A DNA stretch of 43,714 bases from Selenomonas sp. (GTDB taxonomy: Bacteria > Bacillota > Negativicutes > Selenomonadales > Selenomonadaceae): contig JALEZZ010000067.1 of assembly GCA_022773585.1 (NCBI GenBank), positions 1 through 43,714 on the forward strand, read 5' to 3'. This document shows positions 26,637 to 34,086 of this stretch, piece by piece (within the stretch, counting starts at the first letter, position 1; each line of letters opens with the position of its first letter). A model generated the notes under the pieces. That model ran no database searches and was not told the origin of the DNA. It worked only from the letters and a program-made list of their open reading frames with translations. Position numbers and translations under genes: made by a program.

Positions 26637-27301
26637 GCAAGATTGATCGTCTTTACTGGATGGGGCGCTACGCCGAGCGCGTCAACACGACGCTGCGCTT
26701 CCTGATGAAATACTACGACCAGCTCATCGACGGCCAGCCGATGGATCATCGCGAAATCTGCGAGCGTCTGACCGTGCCAGACATCTACACGGGCAACGAG
26801 GACTTCATCTCGCGCTTCACGTTTGACGAAACGAATCCCGACTCCATCTACACGGCGGCCGACCGGATGCTCGGCAACGGCATGATGCTCCGCGAGACCA
26901 TCAGCTCGGCCACACTCTCCTATCTGCAGATGGCGTTCAATGACCTCATCTCCGCGAAAAAGAGCGACTGCCCGATGATCGAGGTGCAGGCCATGATCGA
27001 CAGCATCATGGCGTTCCGCGGGAGCTTTGACGACACCGTCGAGGACGAGGGCGTGCGCAACGTCGTCAAGTGCGGCTGGACGGCCGAGCGCTGCATTCTC
27101 TACCTGCGCCTCGGCGAGCCCGACCGCATGTGCCTGAAGGAAATGGGCAAGCTCATCGACCGCGTCAAGCGCACGCCTGTGCGCACGCGCTCGTTTGCGT
27201 TCGCCGAGCTCCTGAAGGCAACAGCTGTCGGCGATGGTGGCAAGCTGCCCGAAGAGCGTGGCGACCTCATCCATGCCGCAGAAGAGCTGGTGGAGATTTG
27301 A
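26618..27301 (+). CDS. Alpha-E domain protein (COG2307 type)
   Basis: An all-helical 227-residue protein beginning with the family signature LSKIDRLYWMGRYAERVNTT. Alpha-E proteins always neighbour a circularly permuted ATP-grasp and often a transglutaminase; a role in binding or modifying the peptide product has been proposed but not shown. Most family members have about 310 residues, so this one lacks roughly 80, yet the frame is intact. It overlaps the ATP-grasp gene by 19 bp, with AGGGTGGAGG inside that gene as ribosome binding site, and overlaps the next gene by 3 bp. Confidence 0.85.
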   Translation: MGSLTLSKIDRLYWMGRYAERVNTTLRFLMKYYDQLIDGQPMDHREICERLTVPDIYTGNEDFISRFTFDETNPDSIYTAADRMLGNGMMLRETISSATLSYLQMAFNDLISAKKSDCPMIEVQAMIDSIMAFRGSFDDTVEDEGVRNVVKCGWTAERCILYLRLGEPDRMCLKEMGKLIDRVKRTPVRTRSFAFAELLKATAVGDGGKLPEERGDLIHAAEELVEI

Positions 27302-28095
27302 AAAAGCTATCTTTCATCTTTGAGACGCGCAATACGTATTCCTCCCCCGTCAACGAGCATGACTTCCTCTTGCGCTGTGTTCCGCAGGAACGCCCCGAAC
27401 AGCGCATCGTCGAGATGCACCTCGACGTCGAGCCGCTCGTCACGGGAGGGAATTTCGGCGTCGACAGTTTTGGCAACCGCACGTACACGGGGCGGCTGCC
27501 ACGCGGCCACACCGCGTTTTCCTACCGTGTACAGGGCATCGCGATCCGCGACGAGAGCCGCCGTCTGCCGTGCCCGCATCCGCTGCCTGTCTATTCCTAC
27601 CCCTCGACACTCACGCGTCCCTCGGAAACACTCCGCCGTCTCTACGAAAGCGTCGAAGCAACCGACGACGACCTCGAGCAGGCCGAGCGCTTCCGCGTCG
27701 CCGTCTATGAATTCATGACATACCGCGCAGGCGTCACGAACGTCCAGACGACGGCGGCTGAAGCGGCGCTCTTCCGCGCAGGCGTCTGCCAGGACTTCAC
27801 GCACATCTTTCTCGCGCTCTGCCGCATGAAGCATATCCCCGCCCGCTACGTCAGCGGCATCCCCGTCGGCGAAGGCGCGAGCCATGCCTGGGCTGAAATC
27901 TGGTACGATGGCAAATGGCACGGCATCGACGCGACGCGCAACTGCCCGGCTGACGAAAAATACCTCAAATTCTGCTCGGGCCGCGATTTCATCGACTGCC
28001 CGATCGAGCAGGGCGTCTTCTGGGGCTGCTGCACGCAGACGCAGGAAGTCTACACGAAACTGGAGGAGATCACCGACGCTGGACAAGCTGGATAA
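27298..28095 (+). CDS. Transglutaminase-like cysteine protease/ligase (COG1305 type)
   Basis: A 265-residue protein. The N-terminal beta domain (FIFETRNTYSSPVNEHDFLL) is followed by the transglutaminase core with catalytic cysteine in FRAGVCQDFTHIFLALC (about 160-176), histidine in GASHAWAEIWYDG and aspartate in WHGIDATRNCPADEKYL. The family hydrolyses or transfers peptide bonds. Start is TTG 27298, overlapping the Alpha-E stop (TTGA), with GGTGGAG upstream; the protein then begins MKKLSFIFETRN. No ATG gives a sensible start, since upstream in-frame codons lie in Alpha-E out of its frame. Last gene of the operon. Confidence 0.88.
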   Translation: MKKLSFIFETRNTYSSPVNEHDFLLRCVPQERPEQRIVEMHLDVEPLVTGGNFGVDSFGNRTYTGRLPRGHTAFSYRVQGIAIRDESRRLPCPHPLPVYSYPSTLTRPSETLRRLYESVEATDDDLEQAERFRVAVYEFMTYRAGVTNVQTTAAEAALFRAGVCQDFTHIFLALCRMKHIPARYVSGIPVGEGASHAWAEIWYDGKWHGIDATRNCPADEKYLKFCSGRDFIDCPIEQGVFWGCCTQTQEVYTKLEEITDAGQAG

Positions 28096-28101
28096 CCCCG
28101 A

Positions 28102-28165
28102 AAAAGGCACAGCTTCTGGAAGAATGGAACCATGTGGCTCCGTTCCTGTAGAAGCTGTGCCTTTT
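28102..28165 (+). terminator. Long hairpin after the transglutaminase gene
   Basis: Perfect 16-bp arms AAAAGGCACAGCTTCT (28102-28117) and AGAAGCTGTGCCTTTT (28150-28165) enclose a 32-nt loop with its own short stem. It ends TTTTGGTTT, so termination is plausible though the T tract is broken. Confidence 0.7.
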
Positions 28166-28212
28166 GGTTTGCATCGCCGGCAAAGAACGAGGAGCGTTCA
28201 GGACGCTGGTAC

Positions 28213-28242
28213 TTGCATGGCGCGGCGTTCCTGTCATATAAT
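28213..28242 (+). promoter_or_regulatory. Promoter of map and the helicase gene
   Basis: TTGCAT (28213-28218), 18-bp spacer, perfect TATAAT (28237-28242). The map start is 58 bp downstream. Confidence 0.75.
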
Positions 28243-28299
28243 AGGGCGTGTGTAAAAAGCAGGAAGCTCATCCATCTAGATAAAGGAGTACCAAATATC

Positions 28300-29172
28300 T
28301 TGAATCGCAATGATTTATGCTGGTGTGGCAGCGGCAAGAAGTACAAGAAATGCCACATGGACTATGACGAACGCATCAACGAGATGAAGTTCGACATCTT
28401 CAAGGGGCAGTGCCGTCCTCCCCACAAGATCATCAACAACGAGGCAGACATCGCTGGCATCCGCGCGGCGGCAGCCATCAACGACGCGGCGCTTGACCTC
28501 ATGGACGAGATGGCGAAACCGGGCATCGACACGGCAACGCTCGACAATGCCGTCTATGAATTCCTCACGGCGCGCGGCGCGGTCCCGGCCGACCTCAATT
28601 TCGAGGGCTATCCGAAAAGCGTCTGCATCTCGATCAACGACGTCGTCTGCCACGGCATCCCGTCAAAGAAGACGATTCTCAAAGAAGGCGACATCGTCAA
28701 CATCGACATGACGACAAAGTACAACGGCTACTTTGCCGATGCCTCGCGCATGTACATGATCGGCGAGGTCAGCGAAGAGGCGGCGCGCCTCGTGCGCGTG
28801 ACGCGCGAGTGCATGATGAAGGGCATCGAGGCCGCGAAGCCGTGGCATTTCCTCGGTGATGTCAGCGCGGCCTGCGGCAACCATGCGCACGCAAATGGCT
28901 ACACGGTCGTTACGGATCTCGGCGGTCATGGCGTCGGCAAGGAGTTCCACTGCGAGCCGTTCGTGCCGCATGTCGGCGAGCCGGGTACGGGCATGCTGCT
29001 CGTGCCGGGCATGACGATCACGGTCGAGCCGATGATCAACCAGGGCACGTCGAAAGTCAAGACCGACAAGGCGGACGGCTGGACGGTCCGCACGAAGGAT
29101 GGCAAGCTCTCGGCCCAGTGGGAGAACACGATTCTCATCACGGAGACGGGCGCGGAGGTCATTTCGTCATGA
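28300..29172 (+). CDS. map: Methionine aminopeptidase type I with SEC-C zinc motif
   Basis: Removes the initiator methionine from nascent proteins. 290 residues: an N-terminal SEC-C motif (CWCGSGKKYKKCH, about 6-18) that binds zinc and probably the ribosome, then the pita-bread domain with the metal ligands of type I enzymes: D in VNIDMTTKYNGYFADASR, H in GGHGVGKEFHCEPFVPH, E in MTITVEPM and E in WENTILITETG. The start is TTG 28300 because AAAGGAG lies upstream and the protein then begins with the SEC-C motif, as in relatives. The stop overlaps the helicase start (ATGA). Confidence 0.92.
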   Translation: MNRNDLCWCGSGKKYKKCHMDYDERINEMKFDIFKGQCRPPHKIINNEADIAGIRAAAAINDAALDLMDEMAKPGIDTATLDNAVYEFLTARGAVPADLNFEGYPKSVCISINDVVCHGIPSKKTILKEGDIVNIDMTTKYNGYFADASRMYMIGEVSEEAARLVRVTRECMMKGIEAAKPWHFLGDVSAACGNHAHANGYTVVTDLGGHGVGKEFHCEPFVPHVGEPGTGMLLVPGMTITVEPMINQGTSKVKTDKADGWTVRTKDGKLSAQWENTILITETGAEVISS

Positions 29173-30506
29173 TTTCGTTTGCTGATTTCGGCCTTGCGCC
29201 GTCCGTCGTCGAGACGCTCCGCCTGCATGGCATCAAAGAGGCGACGCCCGTGCAGGAGCGCGCCATCCCAGAAGTGCGCGCAGGACGTGACGTCATCGTG
29301 CAGGCGCAGACGGGCACAGGCAAGACGCTCGCGTTCCTGCTGCCGATTTTTGAAAAAATCAAGGCGCAGGCCGACGTCGCGCAGGCGCTCATTGTGACGC
29401 CGACGCGCGAGCTCGCCATCCAGATTGCAAAAGTCGCCGGACGCCTAGGCGAGGCGGCGGGCATCACGAGCCTCGTCATCTATGGCGGGCAGGACATCGA
29501 GCGGCAGAAGCAGAAGCTCCGCCGTCATCCGCAGCTCATCATCGGCACGCCGGGACGTCTGCTCGACCACCTGCGGCGCGGCACCATCGACCTCTCGCAC
29601 GTCAACAAGTTCGTGCTCGACGAAGCCGACGAGATGATGAAGCTCGGCTTCATCGAGGACGTCGAGCTGCTGCTGCACGAAGTCGCCGATGATCGCCAGT
29701 TCATGCTGTTCTCCGCGACGATGCCCGACCGCGTGCGCGGCCTCGCGAAAGCATACATGAAGTCGCCGGAGGAAATCATCGTCAAAAGCGACACTGTCAC
29801 GCTCGAGAACATCCATCAGGAAATCGTCGATACGCGCGAGGAGACAAAGCTCGACACGCTTTGCGAAGCCATCAACAAGTATCAGCCCTACCTCGCGATG
29901 GTCTTCTGCTCGACAAAGCAGCGCGTCCACCAAGTCACGATGGAACTCGCCGCACGCGGCTATCTCGCCGACGAGCTCCACGGCGACCTCTCGCAGGTGC
30001 AGCGCGCGCTCGTGCTCAAGCGTTTCCGCACGGCGAAGCTCCAGATTCTCGTCGCGACGGACATCGCGGCGCGCGGCCTCGACATCGAAGGCGTCACGCA
30101 TGTCGTGAACTACGACATCCCGCGCACGACGGAAGACTACATCCACCGCATCGGCCGCACGGGCCGCGCAGGCGCCGACGGCATGGCCATCACGTTTGTT
30201 AATGCGCGCCAGTACACGCAGCTCCGCCGCATCGAGGCAGGCATCAAAGCGCGCATCGAAAAGGCGCACGCGGGCCGCCACAAGAAGCATGCGGAAAAGC
30301 AGGCCGTCATGAAGGCCAAAGTCCTCGAAGAGCGGCAGAAAGAGCACGCGAAAAAAGCGAAGCCGCTCAGCAAATACGCAAACCGCAAAGGCGCAAAGCA
30401 CAAAGGCCGCAACGACCGCAGCCGCCGCCAAAGCGTCCAGCAGCGAAAAGCCGGCAACAAATCAAACATCGGCCACCGCTCGAAAATCGGCGGGCGGCGG
30501 AAGTAA
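29169..30506 (+). CDS. DEAD-box ATP-dependent RNA helicase
   Basis: A 445-residue RNA helicase with all family motifs in order: Q motif (ATPVQERAIPE), AQTGTGKT (motif I), PTRELAIQ (Ia), GTPGRLLDHL (Ib), DEADEMMKLGF (II), FSATMP (III), ATDIAARGLDIEGV (V) and HRIGRTGRAG (VI). The tail from about 370 is very rich in Lys, Arg and His and would bind RNA. It resembles CshA/CshB-like housekeeping helicases of RNA decay and ribosome assembly; which one is not certain. ATG 29169 overlaps the map stop by 4 bp, indicating coupled translation. Confidence 0.93.
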   Translation: MISFADFGLAPSVVETLRLHGIKEATPVQERAIPEVRAGRDVIVQAQTGTGKTLAFLLPIFEKIKAQADVAQALIVTPTRELAIQIAKVAGRLGEAAGITSLVIYGGQDIERQKQKLRRHPQLIIGTPGRLLDHLRRGTIDLSHVNKFVLDEADEMMKLGFIEDVELLLHEVADDRQFMLFSATMPDRVRGLAKAYMKSPEEIIVKSDTVTLENIHQEIVDTREETKLDTLCEAINKYQPYLAMVFCSTKQRVHQVTMELAARGYLADELHGDLSQVQRALVLKRFRTAKLQILVATDIAARGLDIEGVTHVVNYDIPRTTEDYIHRIGRTGRAGADGMAITFVNARQYTQLRRIEAGIKARIEKAHAGRHKKHAEKQAVMKAKVLEERQKEHAKKAKPLSKYANRKGAKHKGRNDRSRRQSVQQRKAGNKSNIGHRSKIGGRRK

Positions 30507-30517
30507 GGATTTTCAAG

Positions 30518-30559
30518 ACGTCCTCCGGGATGCAGGAAGCATCTCGGAGGATGTTTTTT
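30518..30559 (+). terminator. Terminator of the map-helicase operon
   Basis: A 16-bp stem with two wobble pairs, ACGTCCTCCGGGATGC with GCATCTCGGAGGATGT, a 5-nt loop, then a T run ending at 30559. Confidence 0.9.
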
Positions 30560-30589
30560 ATTATTGTGCACATAAAACGAATTTTTGTC

Positions 30590-30617
30590 TTTACGGGGGG
30601 GACTTGCCTGTTATAGT
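30590..30617 (+). promoter_or_regulatory. Promoter with a G7 tract in its spacer, copy 2
   Basis: TTTACG (30590-30595), 16-bp spacer, TATAGT (30612-30617). Seven G run from 30595 to 30601. The flank ATTTTTGTCTTTAC and the ACTT after the G run are identical to those at 23676-23700. The spacer is one base shorter than in copy 1, matching its one fewer G. Confidence 0.75.
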
Positions 30618-30670
30618 AGAAGTATCGCAGCAATTCCGTGCGAGAAATCTATGACAGGAGCGTGCATGAT

Positions 30671-32200
30671 ATGTCAGAACCCGTGAAATATATCGTTGTC
30701 CAGGCAGGCGGGCGCGGGAGCCGGATGGAGATCCTGACGCGGAACAAGCCGAAGGCGCTCGTCCCCGTGGAGAACCTGCCGATGCTGTTCCACCTGTTCC
30801 GGAAATATCCGGAGGCGCATTTCGTCGTCATCGGCGATTATCGGTACGACGTCCTCGCGAAGTATCTGAAGAGCTTTGCCGATGCATATGACTATGAGCT
30901 CGTCCATGCATCTGGCGCGAAGGGGACGTGCGCCGGCCTTGCGGAAGCGCTGCAGCGCGTGCCCGCGCATACGCCATTCTTCCTGATCTGGTGCGACCTG
31001 CTGCTTTCGAAGGATTGGCAGATGCCTGCCGCCGATGCAGACTACGTCGGCATCGCAGATGGCTTCTCCTGCCGCTGGAAATTCGAAGACGGGCACTTCG
31101 TAGAAGAACGGAGCAGCACGCATGGCGTGGCGGGCGCGTTCGTGTTCCAGGAGAAGGAGCGCCTCGCGGGACTTCCCGCAGAGGGGGAATTCGTCCGCTA
31201 TCTCGCGGAATCCCGCCATGCATTCCAGGAAATGAAGCTGATGGGGGCGCGGGAATACGGCCATTACAGCGACTGGGAGAAGCTGCCGCGCATGAAGTGG
31301 CGTCCGTTCAACCGTCTGGAAGTCCGCGGCGACCGCGTGACGAAGATGGGCATCGACGCGCAGGGCATCGCACTCGGCAAGCGGGAATCGAACTGGTATC
31401 GGAAGCTTGCGGGCTCGACGTTCCAGAACCTGCCGCACATCTATGGATACGAGCCGCTCGAGATGGAATGGATCGATGGCAAGAACATCTACGAGTATTC
31501 ATACCTGCCGGAGGAGCAGAAGAAGCGCATCCTCTCGGAAATCATCGGCTGCCTGAAGTCCCTGCATGCGCTCGGCAGCGTGCCGGCGGACGAAGCGAGC
31601 TACCGGCAGGCGTATCTCGGCAAGACGTATGACCGTCTGGCGAAAGTGCGCGACCTCGTGCCGTTTGCCAATGACGAAACCATCGTCATCAACGGCAAGC
31701 GCTGCCGCAACATCTTCTTCCAGCAGGAAGAGGTGGAGAGGCGTGTCCTGCGCTATCAGCCGGAGCAGTTCGTCTTCCTGCATGGCGATCCGACGTTCAG
31801 CAACATGATGCTGCGCCATGACACGGAGCCCGTCCTCATCGATCCGCGCGGCTATTTCGGCACGACGGAAATCTATGGTGATGCGGCGTATGACTGGGTC
31901 AAGCTCTACTATTCGCTCGTGAGCAACTATGACCAGTTCAACTTGAAGCGCTTCGCGCTCGACATCCGGGAGGATTTCGTGGATCTTCGGATGGCGTCGA
32001 ACAATTGGGAAGACATGGAAGATGAATTCTTCCATCTGCTCGATGGTGACGTGACGCGGCCGCAGATGAAGCTGCTGCTCGCGCTGACGTGGCTCTCGCT
32101 GACGACGTACGCATGGGAAGATTATGATTCCATCTGCGGGGCGTTCTATGAGGGCGTGTATCTGCTGGAGGAAGCGCTGGAAATGGAGGAAGAGGCATGA
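30671..32200 (+). CDS. Nucleotidyltransferase fused to an APH/choline-kinase-like phosphotransferase
   Basis: A 509-residue two-domain protein. Residues about 5-235 form a sugar/choline-phosphate nucleotidyltransferase of the MobA/LicC type (VQAGGRGSRM at about 10-19, then NKPKALVPV with the substrate lysine). Residues about 260-505 form an aminoglycoside phosphotransferase/choline kinase fold with the catalytic HGDPTFSNMML (about 370-380) and metal-binding VLIDPRGYFG. One polypeptide could thus phosphorylate a small alcohol or sugar and activate it with a nucleotide, as separate LicA and LicC do for choline; the substrate is unknown. ATG 30671 follows ACAGGAGCGTGCATGAT. It overlaps the next gene by 4 bp (ATGA). 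Confidence 0.8.
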   Translation: MSEPVKYIVVQAGGRGSRMEILTRNKPKALVPVENLPMLFHLFRKYPEAHFVVIGDYRYDVLAKYLKSFADAYDYELVHASGAKGTCAGLAEALQRVPAHTPFFLIWCDLLLSKDWQMPAADADYVGIADGFSCRWKFEDGHFVEERSSTHGVAGAFVFQEKERLAGLPAEGEFVRYLAESRHAFQEMKLMGAREYGHYSDWEKLPRMKWRPFNRLEVRGDRVTKMGIDAQGIALGKRESNWYRKLAGSTFQNLPHIYGYEPLEMEWIDGKNIYEYSYLPEEQKKRILSEIIGCLKSLHALGSVPADEASYRQAYLGKTYDRLAKVRDLVPFANDETIVINGKRCRNIFFQQEEVERRVLRYQPEQFVFLHGDPTFSNMMLRHDTEPVLIDPRGYFGTTEIYGDAAYDWVKLYYSLVSNYDQFNLKRFALDIREDFVDLRMASNNWEDMEDEFFHLLDGDVTRPQMKLLLALTWLSLTTYAWEDYDSICGAFYEGVYLLEEALEMEEEA

Positions 32201-33582
32201 GCCGCCGTTATCTGATGATGCCGAACCTGCCGAAGGAGGAGGCGCTGTTCCAGAACGTCGTGGCCGCTTTTGTCGAGAAGGCAATTTTCTCGGAGGCAGA
32301 GCTCATCATCGTCTGGGAGAAGGAAGAGGACATCCAGACCTATCTGGGGCGGTGGCTCTACGGACTGCCCGTGCAGGCCGGCCGTTTCCGCCATCTCCTG
32401 CGCACGAACCTCCAGGAGGGGCAGGAGGGGCAGCTGCTCTCTGCCGCAGATGCGTACATCATCGGCCGTCATCCCGGAGAGCTCCCCTTGATCGACATCG
32501 CGTTCCGGAAGGGCATGCCGATCTTCGGCCCGGAGGACGACTGGTTCCATGATCTGGAGCTGCTCCCGGAAGAGCAGGCGCGTCAGGATGCCTGCGAGAA
32601 ATTGATGCAGGATCTCCTGCTGCGGTTCCCGCAGAAGACGCATGAACTCCTGCTCGTCCATCAGGGGCTCGGGGAGAGCTCGGCACTGTTCTGCTGGCTG
32701 CAGGCCTATCGGGCGTCTGCCGGGAAGAAACTCCTCCTCATCTGCTTTCAGGCATCTCGTGGCGCACTGTTTTCCCAGTGTCCGGCGGCCGATGTCGTCG
32801 CCATGGTGCAGCCGTTCCTTTATGCCTATCTTGCGACGCGCCGCAGGAACGGGAACCCGTGGAAGAATTTCCTGGCGCTGCACTTCATGCCGCTGGAAGG
32901 GGAGACGAAGGACTGGACGGTCATCGAAAAAACGCGGCAGTTCCTCGGACTGCCAGGCGGGGCGGAACTGCCGCTGGTGCAGCCGAAATCCATCGCGCAG
33001 GAAGCACAGAGCGCTGTGGCAGCAGCACAGGAACTCGGGCTCCCGCGGGGGCGGAGCGTCATGCTCTTCACCGACGGATTCAGTTTCAGCAAGTTCTATG
33101 AAGCGCACCCCGATTTCTGGGCAGCATTGGTGCAGGAACTCCGGCAGAGAGGGTTTGCGGCCGTCGTCAATGGCGAGACGCAGATCCCCGGGGCGAAGAA
33201 TGTCTTCCTGCCCATCTGGGAGACGGTGGCGCTGGCCTCGTGGTGCGGCCATATCGTGAGCATCTCGACCGGCATGTCGGAGCTCTGCTGCACGTTTGCG
33301 CCAGCTGCGCATCTCTCCATGACGATGGTGTGGCCGAACGCCCGCGATCCCTATCACTGCCAGGATGCGATGCGGTGGAGATGGCGCATGGAGATGATCC
33401 AGGACTACGGGATGACCTTCATGGAGCACATGATCGCCAGCATGCATCGGTATGAAGACCGCCTCTGGAAAGAGAACGTCGATGCAGCGGATGTCATCCT
33501 CGCAGTCGATGATGCAGGAAATCGTGCGTTTGCCGCGCAGATTGCCGACCGCATCGCAGAGAGGAGCCGGGCATGGAACTGA
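32197..33582 (+). CDS. GT9-like (GT-B) protein of a surface-glycan operon
   Basis: A 461-residue protein I cannot name exactly. The C-terminal third looks like the donor-binding half of GT9 heptosyltransferases: GRSVMLFTDGFSFSKFYEAH (about 285), VVNGETQIPGAKNVFLPIWE, then ETVALASWCGHIVSISTGMS (about 342-361), where GT9 proteins have a switch-like loop before the nucleotide-sugar pocket. The N-terminal third (YLMMPNLPKEEALFQNVVAA) shows no domain I recognise. No signal peptide or membrane segment. It overlaps its upstream neighbour by 4 bp and the HAD gene by 10 bp, so the three form one operon. A glycosyl- or glycosylphosphate-transfer role is inferred. Confidence 0.65.
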   Translation: MSRRYLMMPNLPKEEALFQNVVAAFVEKAIFSEAELIIVWEKEEDIQTYLGRWLYGLPVQAGRFRHLLRTNLQEGQEGQLLSAADAYIIGRHPGELPLIDIAFRKGMPIFGPEDDWFHDLELLPEEQARQDACEKLMQDLLLRFPQKTHELLLVHQGLGESSALFCWLQAYRASAGKKLLLICFQASRGALFSQCPAADVVAMVQPFLYAYLATRRRNGNPWKNFLALHFMPLEGETKDWTVIEKTRQFLGLPGGAELPLVQPKSIAQEAQSAVAAAQELGLPRGRSVMLFTDGFSFSKFYEAHPDFWAALVQELRQRGFAAVVNGETQIPGAKNVFLPIWETVALASWCGHIVSISTGMSELCCTFAPAAHLSMTMVWPNARDPYHCQDAMRWRWRMEMIQDYGMTFMEHMIASMHRYEDRLWKENVDAADVILAVDDAGNRAFAAQIADRIAERSRAWN

Positions 33583-33941
33583 CGCTCTCGACACTGCCGA
33601 AGACGTGGCTCTTCGACATCGACGGCACGCTCGTGAAGCACAACGGCTACAAGGAAGGCGGCGACGTCCTGCTGCCCGGCGTTGCCGGATTCTTCTCGAA
33701 ATTGCCGCCAGAGGATGCTGTCATCCTCCTGACGGCGCGGCCGGAAGCGAGCCGGGAGGAAACGGAGCAGTTCTTGCAGAAAAACGGCATCCGCTACGAC
33801 AAGATTCTCTTCGGCTTGCCGACCGGTGAGCGCATCCTCGTCAATGACGACAAGCCGAGTGGTCTCTCGATGGGACATGCCGTCCGCAAAGACCGGGATG
33901 CGCCGCTCAGCATCGACGTCCGTATCGATCCGGCTCTTTGA
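33573..33941 (+). CDS. Small HAD-superfamily phosphatase
   Basis: A compact 122-residue HAD protein. Motif I is LFDIDGTLV (about 13-21) with the nucleophile and acid/base aspartates, motif II is ILLTARPE (about 51-58), and motif IV is VNDDKPSG (about 89-96). The NDDKPSGL and GHAVRKDRD ending resembles small HAD proteins of capsule or LPS clusters. It has almost no cap domain, so it probably acts on a larger substrate or a sugar phosphate. Its ATG lies 10 bp before the stop of the preceding gene, with GAGAGGAGCC as ribosome binding site. Together the operon encodes activation, transfer and dephosphorylation functions. Confidence 0.82.
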   Translation: MELTLSTLPKTWLFDIDGTLVKHNGYKEGGDVLLPGVAGFFSKLPPEDAVILLTARPEASREETEQFLQKNGIRYDKILFGLPTGERILVNDDKPSGLSMGHAVRKDRDAPLSIDVRIDPAL

Positions 33942-34086
33942 AAAACGCGGCATTGTCGTGACAGCAAGACAAAAATCTTGTAAAAATTCACGACAAAAGA
34001 AGGAAATTCAGAAAATAACGAGAATTAAACCGATAGAAACAAGAACCTAAGCACAAGCACACACAAGACGCAGAGGGGGATTTTTC

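Noticed and set aside
33942..34086. Inverted repeat TTGTCGTGA/TCACGACAA between the HAD gene and phosphofructokinase
   Set aside because: The loop is long and has no T tract; I see neither a convincing terminator nor a clear promoter in this 145-bp gap.
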